Below, piece by piece: positions 24,489-32,425 of a DNA stretch of 64,000 nt; position 1 is the stretch's first letter, and the number at the start of each line of letters is the position of its first letter. The notes under the pieces are model-generated. The model saw nothing but the letters and a program-made list of their open reading frames with translations, ran no database searches and had not been told where the DNA came from. A program made the position numbers and the translations under genes. This DNA comes from Palsa-504 sp963787645 (GTDB lineage Bacteria > Actinomycetota > Actinomycetes > Streptosporangiales > Streptosporangiaceae): assembly GCA_963787645.1 (NCBI GenBank), contig CAWBDS010000011.1, forward strand, positions 620,001-684,000. Direction: 5' to 3'.

Positions 24489-25127
24489 TTACCGGGTCTT
24501 GTTCCAGAACTGGTGAGTTAGGCCGCTGGCCGAAGTGGAGGTCTCGATGGTGAAGCCGTCCTGGATCCCGCCCAATCCCGTCCATAGGGACGCGCCGCCG
24601 CCCAGGACGATCGGGACGAACACCAGGTGCATGAAGTCGACGAGGCCCGCCTCCAGGAACTGCCGGATGGTGTCCGGGCCGCCGCCGAGGCGGACATCAA
24701 GGCCGTCGGCGGCCGCGCGCGCCTCCCGGAGCGCGTCCTGGGGTGAGGCGTTGATGAAGTGGAAACTCGTGCCGTTGGCGAACTCGATGGGCGAGCGCTC
24801 GTGGTGCGTCAGCACGAACACGGGCGTGTGAAACGGTGGCTCCTCGGCCCACCAGCCGCGCCACTGATCGTCGGTCCATGGGCCGCTCTGGAAGCCGAAC
24901 TTGCGCCGGCCCATGATCTCGGCTCCGATGCCCTGGCCCCACGTGCTGGTCAGCGACCGATCCATGGTGATCGGATCACCAACGCGGTCGATCCCGTGGA
25001 TCACGCGGCCGTCGAACGTCTCGAAGAGCCGCTCGGCACCGCCGATCGGAGCGTCGCGAGTCACGTGGCCGCCTGCTGCGTAACCGTCCAGCGAGACCCT
25101 GAAGTTGTGAATCCGCGTACGGGACAA
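24489..25127 (-). CDS. Dihydrofolate-reductase-fold (RibD C-terminal) family protein
   Basis: 212 residues from TTG 25127, chosen because GAGGAGGA lies just upstream; an ATG at 25148 has no such site. RTRIHNFRVSLDGYAAG, IGAEIMGRRKFGFQSGPW, PVFVLTHHERSP, LDVRLGGGPDTIRQFLEAGL and MHLVFVPIVLGGGASLW are the conserved strands and NADPH loops of the YyaP/YwjB-type RibD_C family. Substrate unknown; many such proteins are stress- or antibiotic-associated. First of a run of minus-strand genes (arr, TIGR03086, ECF sigma). Confidence 0.88.
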   Translation of the reverse strand: MSRTRIHNFRVSLDGYAAGGHVTRDAPIGGAERLFETFDGRVIHGIDRVGDPITMDRSLTSTWGQGIGAEIMGRRKFGFQSGPWTDDQWRGWWAEEPPFHTPVFVLTHHERSPIEFANGTSFHFINASPQDALREARAAADGLDVRLGGGPDTIRQFLEAGLVDFMHLVFVPIVLGGGASLWTGLGGIQDGFTIETSTSASGLTHQFWNKTR

Positions 25128-25254
25128 GGCTCCTCCTCGAGCGCTCATTTTTCGCTCGGCTGCGCGGTCTGAAGGGTCGCGAGCCGAAGGGCCAGCTCAG
25201 AAGCTGAACTTCAGCCACACGGATGTTCGCCTGCACCACGGTCCGGCGGATCCC

Positions 25255-25308
25255 CATGATCACGAAGACTTTTATGTGCTATTCCATATAAAAACCTTCA
25301 TGATCATG
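25255..25308. repeat. 54-bp hairpin repeat, copy A
   Basis: Starts CATGATCACGAAG and ends CTTCATGATCATG, with a CTTTT-TGTGCTAT-CC-ATAAAA centre that is itself partly inverted. Copy B at 38568-38621 has the same length and about 47 of 54 bases in common. It is intergenic, downstream of nothing on the minus strand and near the 3' end of the permease remnant. Confidence 0.7.
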
Positions 25309-25324
25309 AAACTCTCGCCCACGT

Positions 25325-25462
25325 ATGCGAGTGATGGCTCGAGTCGCGGCCACGAAGCAGCACGACGGGCTCTCCGTGGCGGATCATCTGGTGGCGGCTA
25401 CCGCGCTGCACCATCGCCTCACGATCCGGCACGAAGACGCCGACGCCGAAGTTGAAACCCCC
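25325..25462 (+). pseudogene. Possible PIN-domain (VapC-like) C-terminal remnant
   Basis: The plus frame reads KQHDGLSVADHLVAATALHH and RLTIRHEDADAEVE. VADxLxAATAxxxxLTxxHxDxD is the usual last third of actinobacterial VapC PIN ribonucleases (the third acidic residue and the D-x-D-F-like end). Nothing before it encodes the N-terminal Asp or a VapB antitoxin, and repeat copy A abuts it. Fragment only; weak call. The remainder of 25149-25548 has no gene. Confidence 0.35.
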
Positions 25463-25548
25463 GAGCGCATGGACCTGAAGCTGGGTGGTGGTCAGGACTT
25501 CGTCGTCCTGCTGATCGCCGCGCGCAACGTCGAGCGGCGGTTCGGTAC

Positions 25549-26298
25549 TCATGTGACGGGGCCACCGGTCTGGGCCGCGGGCTGGTCCTCGCCCTCGCCG
25601 AGCGCGGCGCCCGCGGTGAGCAGCCATCGATCGTTGTGCCGGCGCCACATCACCAGCAAGATGATCAGGCCAAGGGCTAGCCACAGGCCGTCGATCAGCG
25701 GCGCGTAGCTGTAGGGCGCGGCCGGGAACGGGATGAACGAGTACACCAGCGCGTAGATCAGGGCGCCGGTCGAGATCAGCGGGAAGAGCACGTGCAGGAC
25801 GACGTTGAACTCCGGCCTGCGCTGCCACCAGTAGTACGCGAAGACCGCGATGTTGGCCATGACGTAGACGAACAGCACGGCCATGACCAGCACCAGGCCG
25901 TCGACCAGCAGGAACGACTTGTCCGCGCCGATCCACGCGCCGACGCCCAGCCCGGCGATCAGGGACAGGGCCAGCTGGACCAAGATCGCGTTGGTCGGCG
26001 TCTTGTACTTGGGGTCAACCTTGCCCAGCGCGGCCGGCAGCGATCCGCCCTTGGCCATCCGGTACCACATGCGGGTCCCGACGTTCCCGGTGGCCAGGCA
26101 GACCGCGATGGTCGTATTCAAGAACGCGAGCAGCAAGATCCACCAGGCGCCGCCCCAGAACCGGTGGGCCAGCACCAGGCCCGGCAGGTCCGCCGAGGTG
26201 GGCAGGCCGCCCAGCTTGCTGACGCCCCAGCCCAGGATCTGGCCCCAGTAGGCCCTCGGTCGCGCGTTCGCGGCTGGTCGGGCGCACCGTGTCAGACA
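25549..26298 (-). pseudogene. APC-family amino-acid permease with large internal deletion
   Basis: The start is preserved (AGGAGGAGCC then ATG 26298, MSDTVRPTSRERATE), but about 15 codons later the frame jumps to the C-terminal half of a permease in another frame: YWGQILGWGVSKLGGLPTSA, then WWILLLAFLNTTIAVCLATG, NVGTRMWYRMAKGGSLPAAL, and six further hydrophobic segments. An intact APC protein has ~500 residues and 12 helices; here about 250-280 N-terminal residues are gone (junction about 26249-26256). It sits just downstream of the SorC regulator gene, so it may have been the transporter of the catabolic cluster. Confidence 0.8.
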
Positions 26299-26428
26299 TG
26301 GCTCCTCCTGCGATCCCCCAGGCCGGCCGCTTTCTGCGCTGCTTGGACGCCATTAAGAACCCAAACTGAGCAGATGTCAATAGCCTGAGAAATCGCTCGC
26401 AGGCATTGGGCGGGGCCGCGCGGCGGGG

Positions 26429-27403
26429 TCAGCGTTCGAGGTCGAGCAGGCTGATCGCGGCGAGTTCGTTGGTCACCAGCACATCGAGGAAGCCGCCGTG
26501 CAGCGCGCCCCTGATGGCCGGCACCTTGTGCAGACCGCCGGCCACCCCGATCACCTTGGGAATGCCCTCGAGCTCGGACAGCTCGAGCCCGATGCGCCGC
26601 GCGTGGATCGGCAGGTCCGCGACCTGGCCGTCGGCGTCGAAGAACTGGCCGAGAATGTCGCCGACCACACCGCGCTCCCGCAGCGCGCGGGCCTCGGTGG
26701 CGGTCAGGTAGCCGAGCCGGACGATGGTGGCGTCCGGGGCCGGGGTGCCGATGCCCACGATCGCCTGCTCGACGCCGCTGGCCTGCTTCAGCACCTGCTG
26801 GATGGTCGGCTCCTCGCGCAGCGCCGCCGCCAGGGCGGCCGAGGATGCGATGTTGGGCGCCGGGATCACCGAGGCCGTGGTCAGCTGCGCGTCCGGCCCC
26901 GACTCTCCCTTCGACGACAGGATCGTCTGCAGGTAGCCGTCCACGCCGCCGGTCAGCGTGACCATGTGCACCGGCCCGGTCGCCCCGAAGTTCGTGTTCG
27001 CGATGACCCTCGAGACGGTCTCGCCCCAGCCCACGCCGAGCGTGGCTCCCGGCCGCAGGTGCGTGCTGAGGAACTGCGCGCCACCCAGGCCGATCCGGGC
27101 GTTCAGCGTGTGCCGGTCGGCGGGCTCCTGGTCGTGGTCGGGCACGACCAGCGCCTCGGACAGGTTGAACGTCCGCCGTAGCTCGGCGCTCAGCTCGAAC
27201 GCGTTCAGGTAGTCGGCGTTCAGGTTGATGCTCACCAGGCCGACCCGGCGGGCGCGGTCGAGCAGCAGGCCGACCGAGGCTCTGGACAGCGACAGGCGCT
27301 TGGCGATCTCGTCCTGGGTCAGCTCGTCCTGGTAGTAGAACCAGGCCGCCCGCAGCGAGAGTTCCTCGGAACTCCAGCGTCCTGCTTCGTCGGTACTTCT
27401 CAC
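26429..27403 (-). CDS. SorC/LsrR-family sugar-responsive transcriptional regulator
   Basis: 324 residues. N-terminal HTH: AWFYYQDELTQDEIAKRLSL, SRASVGLLLDRARRVGLVSI. The remainder is the sugar-phosphate-binding domain typical of the family: LGVGWGETVSRVIANT, MVTLTGGVDGY, VGIGTPAPDATIVRLGYL, GVVGDILGQFFDADG, KVIGVAGGLHKVPAIRGALH. These proteins bind phosphorylated sugars or polyols and control the neighbouring catabolic genes. It diverges from the operon starting at 27601, so that operon is the obvious target and its inducer is likely a phosphorylated intermediate. Confidence 0.9.
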   Translation of the reverse strand: MRSTDEAGRWSSEELSLRAAWFYYQDELTQDEIAKRLSLSRASVGLLLDRARRVGLVSINLNADYLNAFELSAELRRTFNLSEALVVPDHDQEPADRHTLNARIGLGGAQFLSTHLRPGATLGVGWGETVSRVIANTNFGATGPVHMVTLTGGVDGYLQTILSSKGESGPDAQLTTASVIPAPNIASSAALAAALREEPTIQQVLKQASGVEQAIVGIGTPAPDATIVRLGYLTATEARALRERGVVGDILGQFFDADGQVADLPIHARRIGLELSELEGIPKVIGVAGGLHKVPAIRGALHGGFLDVLVTNELAAISLLDLER

Positions 27404-27600
27404 CGTGCCGCCTTGGGTTACGCCCAGGGTCGCTGAATCTTAACCGCAGCGCAACGCGGCAATTGCGCGCCGTACCGGCACCTTGCCAACACCTGGACGC
27501 AGACTCATACTCAAATTGGAGCGGATGACCAGCGTGTGAGCGAATGCTCTGTGTTTCGATGGTCCGGTGTTCCGGTGCTGCCCTTTGAGAGGCCTTGAAC
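27404..27600 (+). promoter_or_regulatory. Divergent promoter region between the SorC gene and the catabolic operon
   Basis: 197 bases without a gene. A GCAATTGC dyad within GCGGCAATTGCGCGC (about 27453-27467) and AT-rich stretches TCATACTCAAATTGG (27506 on) are the most notable points and are candidates for the SorC operator and a promoter. GAGAGG (27587-27592) is the ribosome site of the first operon gene. Confidence 0.4.
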
Positions 27601-28455
27601 ATGAAGTTCGGCATCAACTTGTACCTGTGGGCCGACGACATGCACGACGGGCTGCTGCCCGTGCTCGAGCGGCTGAAGCAGATCGGCTATGACGGCGTGG
27701 AAGTGCCGATCTTCGACCTCGATCAGGCCAAATGGGCGCTCTGGGCGCGCCGGCTGGACGACCTGGGGCTGCAGCGTACCGCCAACACCGTGATCGCGGC
27801 CGAGCACAATCCGCTCAGTCCCGACCCGGCCGTCCGCGAAGCCGCCTATCAGCACCTGCGGCAGGTGATCGACTGCTGCGCGACCGTGGGTTCTCCCTTG
27901 CTGTGCGGCCCGCACCAGGTCGCGCTCGGCGTGTTCACCGGCCGCGGGGCCACCGACACCGAACGCCAGCGCTGCGTCGAGCACCTGCGGCGGGCGGCGG
28001 AGTACGCCGCGCAGGCCGGCGTGGTCCTCGCCGAAGAGGTGGTTAACCGGTTCGAGCTGTACCACCTGAACACGCTGGACGAGGCGATCGCCTGCATCGA
28101 TGAGGTCGGCCACCCGAACTGCCTGATCCATCTCGATACCTTCCACGCGCACATCGAGGAAAAGGATCCAGCGGCCGCGATCCGCCGGGCCGGCGCGCGA
28201 ATCGCGCACGTGCACATCTCGGAGAACGACCGCGGCGTGCCGGGAACGGGCAGCGTGGCCTGGGACGGCACGTTCGCGGCGCTGCACGACGTCGGCTATG
28301 ACGGATGGCTGACCGTCGAGGCGTTCGGCAACTTCCTGCCCAACCTGGCCGCCGCGACGAGGATCTGGCGCAAGCTGTTCGACAGCGAGGACGAGCTGGC
28401 CGCCGACGCCTGCGCGTTCATGGCCTCCCATTTTGTGCGCGGCTCGCATGCCTGA
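27601..28455 (+). CDS. Sugar phosphate isomerase/epimerase (D-tagatose 3-epimerase-like)
   Basis: 284 residues from ATG 27601 (GAGAGG eight bases upstream). TIM-barrel AP-endonuclease-2-like fold: MKFGINLYLWADDM start, GYDGVEVPIFD, TANTVIAAEHNPLS, GVVLAEEVVNRFELY (Glu metal ligand), CLIHLDTFHAHIEE (Asp/His), AHVHISENDRGVPGTG (His, Arg) and WLTVEAFG (Glu). The E-D-H-E metal quartet of DTE/DPE-type ketose 3-epimerases is complete. Probably interconverts a ketose or keto-acid intermediate. First gene of a tightly packed six-gene operon. Confidence 0.9.
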   Translation: MKFGINLYLWADDMHDGLLPVLERLKQIGYDGVEVPIFDLDQAKWALWARRLDDLGLQRTANTVIAAEHNPLSPDPAVREAAYQHLRQVIDCCATVGSPLLCGPHQVALGVFTGRGATDTERQRCVEHLRRAAEYAAQAGVVLAEEVVNRFELYHLNTLDEAIACIDEVGHPNCLIHLDTFHAHIEEKDPAAAIRRAGARIAHVHISENDRGVPGTGSVAWDGTFAALHDVGYDGWLTVEAFGNFLPNLAAATRIWRKLFDSEDELAADACAFMASHFVRGSHA

Positions 28456-29554
28456 GCTCTTCGGCGCCTCGTGGAGCCGTGTTGAACTGATGAGGCGGCT
28501 CGAACGGCTCGAGCAGGCGGCGGGCGTCCGGCTGGTGACCCTCGGCGACGGCCTGGGCCGCGGCGTGCGCGTCCTGGAGTTCCGGACCGGCAGCGGGTTC
28601 GCATTCGACGTGCTGGTCGACCGGTGTTTCGACGTCGGCCGGTGCGAGTTCGGCGGGGTGCCGCTGAGCTGGCAGTCGGCCGCAGGCGTGGTCGCGCCCT
28701 GGTACTACGAGCCGGGCGAGTGGGGCTGGTTCCGGGCCTGGGGCGGCGGCATGGTCGTGACCTGCGGCCTGGACCACACGCTGGTGCCCGGCCGGGACTC
28801 GGCGGCCCATTTCAACCAGGCGCACGTCATGGAGACGGTCGAATACGGGCTGCACGGGCGGGTCGGCGGGCTGCCCGCGCGGCTGACCGGGTACGGCGAG
28901 CGCTGGGACGGCGACGAGTGCGTGCTGTGGGCCGAGGGCGAGGTGCTGCAGTCCGCGGTGTTCGGCGAGAGCCTCGTGCTGCGCAGGCGCATCGAGGCTC
29001 GGGTCGGCGAGTCGTCGTTTACCATCGCCGATGAGGTCGAGAATGTCGGGCACACGCGCTGCTCGCACATGCTGCTCTACCACTGCAACGTAGGCTTCCC
29101 GGTCGTGGACGAGGGGTCGGAGCTCCTGGTCAGCAGCCGGTCGACGACGACCGACTACGGGGTGGCGGTCGAGGGATACCGGCGTCTATCGGCACCGGTA
29201 CGGGATGCGACGGAGGCGTGCTTCGAGCACGAGGTCATCGCCGAGCCGGCCGACACCGTGCCCGTCGCCGTGGTCAACCGGGCGCTCGGGCTCGGGGCGT
29301 ACCAGGTGTTCCGGTCCAGCCAGCTGCCGCATCACACGGTCTGGCGGATGCTCGGCGAGGGGACCTACGCGGTCGGCCTGGAGCCGAGCACGAACCGGGA
29401 TGCGGGCCGGTTCGACGCCCGGGACCGCGGCGAGCTGCAATGGCTCGAGGCGGGTGAGACCCGGCGGTATGACCTGGAGATCGGCGCGCTGGCGGGTGCC
29501 GCGGCCATCGCCGGCTTGGAGGCTCGGCTGGAGAGCATTCAGGTGACGTTGTGA
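28448..29554 (+). CDS. DUF4432 family aldose-1-epimerase-like protein
   Basis: 368 residues from ATG 28448, overlapping the isomerase by 8 bases. Beta-sandwich of the galactose-mutarotase superfamily: GRGVRVLEFRTGSGFAFDVL, DRCFDVGRCEFGGVPLSW, FRAWGGGMVVTCGLDH, YGLHGRVGGLPA, HMLLYHCNVGFPVVDEGS, VGLEPSTNRDAGR. The HGR and YHxNxGxPxxD motifs hold the likely acid/base residues. In DUF4432 proteins the substrate is usually undefined. Here it most likely mutarotates the sugar before oxidation by the SDR, or supplies the right anomer for uptake. Confidence 0.87.
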   Translation: MPELFGASWSRVELMRRLERLEQAAGVRLVTLGDGLGRGVRVLEFRTGSGFAFDVLVDRCFDVGRCEFGGVPLSWQSAAGVVAPWYYEPGEWGWFRAWGGGMVVTCGLDHTLVPGRDSAAHFNQAHVMETVEYGLHGRVGGLPARLTGYGERWDGDECVLWAEGEVLQSAVFGESLVLRRRIEARVGESSFTIADEVENVGHTRCSHMLLYHCNVGFPVVDEGSELLVSSRSTTTDYGVAVEGYRRLSAPVRDATEACFEHEVIAEPADTVPVAVVNRALGLGAYQVFRSSQLPHHTVWRMLGEGTYAVGLEPSTNRDAGRFDARDRGELQWLEAGETRRYDLEIGALAGAAAIAGLEARLESIQVTL

Positions 29555-29576
29555 GGCTCGGGAGGTGAGCAGGACA

Positions 29577-30533
29577 GTGCGGACGCTGACGCTGCCCGCG
29601 CGGGTGACGCTGCGCGAGTTCGACGAGATCTTCGAGGCGGTCAAGAACTGGGACCGCTGGGGTGCGGACGACGAGCGCGGGACGCTGAACTACCTCACCC
29701 CGGAGATGGTGGCCGCCGCGGCCGGGCTGGTCCGGTCGGGGCGGCAGGTCACGATGTCCATCGCGATGAACACCACCGCGGGACCGGACAACCCCAGCCC
29801 GGTGATCCGCCACGTGGTGCAGGGTCATGACATCGACATGGGCAACACGCTGACGTTCGCGACGGACTTCGTGGGGCTGGCGTTCCACGGCGACTGCCAC
29901 ACCCACATGGACGCGCTGTGCCACATCGCCTACCGCGGGCAGGTGTACAACGGGCGCCCCGCTCTGGAGGTGATGACGTCGCAGGGGGCTACGGCGCTGG
30001 ACGTGACCGCTTATTCGACTGGGCTCGTCGGCCGGGGCGTGCTGCTAGACGTCCCCCGGTTCCGGGGCGTGCCGTGGCTGGAGCCGGGTGAGGCCGTGAC
30101 CCGCGCGGAACTCGAGGCGGTGGAGGCGGCGCAGGGGGTGCGCCTCGGCGAGGGCGACATCTTCGTGTTCCGCACCGGCCACCACCGGCGCCGGCTCGAG
30201 CTGGGCGCGTGGGACAACGGCTACCCGCCGGCCGGCCAGGGCAAGCCGGGGCTGCACGTCGACACGATCGGCTGGATGCACGAGCGCAAGATCGCCGCGT
30301 TCTTGCCCGACGGCGACGGTGAGACGGTGCCGAGCAACGTCGAGGGCATCCTGTATCCCATCCATCCGCTCCAGGTCACCGCGATGGGGATGTTCGTGTC
30401 CGACAGCCTCCAGCTCGAAGACCTGGCCCAGGCGTGCGCGGAAGAAGGCCGCTTCGAGTTCATGGTGGTCGGCCTGCCGCTGCGGCTGCCGGGCGGCACC
30501 GGCTCGCCGTGGAACCCGATCGCGATTTTCTGA
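29577..30533 (+). CDS. Cyclase-family metal-dependent hydrolase
   Basis: 318 residues from GTG 29577, seven bases after GGGAGGTGAG; a GTG at 29565 is less likely because it lies inside that site. WGADDERGTLNYLTPEMV opens the fold; the metal site is AFHGDCHTHMDALCHIAYRG (H-x3-H-x3-D plus H) at about 107-126, with VLLDVPRFRG and FVFRTGHH later. It belongs to the cyclase superfamily (kynurenine formamidase, isatin hydrolase). In a sugar operon with an SDR, opening of a lactone formed by oxidation is an attractive role, but it is inference. Confidence 0.85.
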   Translation: MRTLTLPARVTLREFDEIFEAVKNWDRWGADDERGTLNYLTPEMVAAAAGLVRSGRQVTMSIAMNTTAGPDNPSPVIRHVVQGHDIDMGNTLTFATDFVGLAFHGDCHTHMDALCHIAYRGQVYNGRPALEVMTSQGATALDVTAYSTGLVGRGVLLDVPRFRGVPWLEPGEAVTRAELEAVEAAQGVRLGEGDIFVFRTGHHRRRLELGAWDNGYPPAGQGKPGLHVDTIGWMHERKIAAFLPDGDGETVPSNVEGILYPIHPLQVTAMGMFVSDSLQLEDLAQACAEEGRFEFMVVGLPLRLPGGTGSPWNPIAIF

Positions 30534-30543
30534 AGGAGAGCTC

Positions 30544-31311
30544 ATGGACCGGCGTTTCGACGGCAAGGTCGCGCTGGTGACCGGCGCGGCGACCGGCATC
30601 GGGCAGGCGACCGCGGCCCGGCTGGCGGCCGACGGCGCGGTGGTGGCGGTGAACCACCACCCGGACCAGGACCCGGCGCAGACGTTGGACCGGATCGGCG
30701 CGGCGGACGGCCAGGGCTTCGCGGTGCCGGCCGACATGCGCGACCCCGAGCAGGTCACGGCGATGGTGAGCGGCGTGGCGTCACGGGCGGGCCGGCTCGA
30801 CTACGTGGTGTCCAACGCCGCGGTCAACCCGTTCATGAAGTGGTCCGAGACGAGCATTGAGGATTTCAACCTGCTGTTCGAGACCAACGTGCGCGGCGCG
30901 TGGACGGTGTGCACGGAGGGCGCCAAGCAGATGATCCGCGAGGGCCACGGCGGCGCGATCTGCTGCGTCAGCTCGATCTCGGCGCACGTCGGCGCGCCTG
31001 GGCAGACCGCGTACTGCGGCACCAAGGGCGCGATCAGCATGCTGGCCAAGGCGCTGGCCTGCGACCTCGGCCAGCACGGAATCAGGGTCAACGCCGTCGA
31101 GCCCGGCTGGACCATCACCCCGATGAGCGCGCCGATGATGGATGAGCCGGAGGTCCTGAAGTACTACACCGAGCGCATCCCGCTGCACCGGGGGGCGCAG
31201 CCGGAGGAACTCGCGGCCGCGATCACGTACCTGCTGTCGCCCGACGCCAGCTACGTGACCGCCGCGACGCTGCTGGTGGACGGCGGTTTCATCGTGAACG
31301 CAGAGCTGTGA
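30544..31311 (+). CDS. SDR-family sugar dehydrogenase-like oxidoreductase
   Basis: 255 residues; AAGGAG six bases before ATG 30544. VALVTGAATGIGQATAARLA (NAD(P) loop), DYVVSNAAVNPFM (in place of NNAG), CVSSISAHVGAPGQTAYCGTKG with catalytic Ser, Tyr and Lys, and the ending YLLSPDASYVTAATLLVDGG. This is the classical glucose-1-dehydrogenase/FabG-like subfamily. Asn114-type residue present in FETNVRG. Likely oxidises the carbohydrate substrate of this operon. The stop overlaps the next start (TGATG). Confidence 0.92.
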   Translation: MDRRFDGKVALVTGAATGIGQATAARLAADGAVVAVNHHPDQDPAQTLDRIGAADGQGFAVPADMRDPEQVTAMVSGVASRAGRLDYVVSNAAVNPFMKWSETSIEDFNLLFETNVRGAWTVCTEGAKQMIREGHGGAICCVSSISAHVGAPGQTAYCGTKGAISMLAKALACDLGQHGIRVNAVEPGWTITPMSAPMMDEPEVLKYYTERIPLHRGAQPEELAAAITYLLSPDASYVTAATLLVDGGFIVNAEL

Positions 31312-32414
31312 TGACCGCTTCGTTTTCGCTGCAGCGGCTGCGGGCGGCGATCAGGCGGCCGCTGCCGCTGGCCTACCACCCGCTCTACCGGTTCTACGAA
31401 GGCGGCTCGCTGACCAGGCAGTTCCGCGGGCTGGCGGACCGGCCCGACGACTGGTGGTCAGAAGACTGGGTCGGCTCGTGCACGGCGGCCGGCAACCGTG
31501 ATCCCGACGGACGCGCCCAGGGGATGAGCCCGGTCGACCTGCCGGGCATCGGGACCATCGAGCTCCGGGAGATCGTCGAGGCCCTGCCCGAGGAGATGGT
31601 CGGCGCCGGCTTCGCCGAGCGCTGGGGACCCATCACCGGGGTCCTGGTCAAGTTGCTCTCGCCGGCCGGCCCGGTGCCGCTGCACGCGCACCCGAACCGT
31701 GACTGGGCCGGGCAGCACCTAGGCTCGCGGTTCGGCAAGACGGAGGCCTGGATCTTGCTCGATACGCCGGGCGATTCCGGTGAGCCGGCCCATGCCGGGA
31801 TCGGCTTCGGCCCCGGGATCGAGCGTGACTGGTTCGCCGACGCCGTCCGCCGCCACGACAACCAGGCCATCCGCGGCTCGCTGCACCGCACGCAGGTACA
31901 TCCGGGCCAGGTGTACGTGGCCCACGCCGGCGTGCCGCACTATCTCGGGCCGCGGATCTCGTTCATCGAGGTGCAGGAGCCCAGCGACCATATCGTCATC
32001 GCGGAGACGTCCGGCGAGGACGATGCCGGAGCGACCATGGGGCTCGGCTGGGACGTCGCCCTGGACATGATCGACTACACCGGCACCTCCGCGGAACAGG
32101 CCCTGGGCCGGGCGCGGCAGCAGCCGCGCGTGCTGCGGACCAGCCACGGGTCCCGCGAGGTCCGGCTGTTCGAGGACGACGTGCTGCCGTTCTTCGACGG
32201 CTCCGCGCTGGAGGTGGCCGACGAGATCGACACCGACGACGGTCGCTTCTGCGTCGCGGTGGTGGCGGCGGGCGAGGGCTGGATCGAGGGTGACTTCGGC
32301 AGCCAGCCGATCGGTCGCGGCCAGACCTATGCGCTGCCCGCGAGCTTGCCGTTCCGCGTCCGGGCCGGTCGCGAACTGCTACGCGTGGTCCGCTGCTTCG
32401 GCCCGGCGGCCTGA
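31311..32414 (+). CDS. Mannose-6-phosphate-isomerase-like cupin
   Basis: 367 residues from ATG 31311. PVPLHAHPNRDWAGQHLGSR and GKTEAWILLD give the zinc-binding H-x-H...E of class I phosphomannose isomerases; YVAHAGVPHYLGPRISFIEV supplies the second histidine and closing strands of the jelly roll. A C-terminal second cupin (ALPASLPFRVRAG) follows. It resembles, and shares the HxHPxRxxAGxHLG...GKTEAW block with, the protein at 58322-59314. Likely role: aldose-ketose isomerisation of a phosphorylated or free sugar. Translationally coupled to the SDR. Confidence 0.8.
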   Translation: MTASFSLQRLRAAIRRPLPLAYHPLYRFYEGGSLTRQFRGLADRPDDWWSEDWVGSCTAAGNRDPDGRAQGMSPVDLPGIGTIELREIVEALPEEMVGAGFAERWGPITGVLVKLLSPAGPVPLHAHPNRDWAGQHLGSRFGKTEAWILLDTPGDSGEPAHAGIGFGPGIERDWFADAVRRHDNQAIRGSLHRTQVHPGQVYVAHAGVPHYLGPRISFIEVQEPSDHIVIAETSGEDDAGATMGLGWDVALDMIDYTGTSAEQALGRARQQPRVLRTSHGSREVRLFEDDVLPFFDGSALEVADEIDTDDGRFCVAVVAAGEGWIEGDFGSQPIGRGQTYALPASLPFRVRAGRELLRVVRCFGPAA

Positions 32415-32425
32415 GGAGGTCTTTG

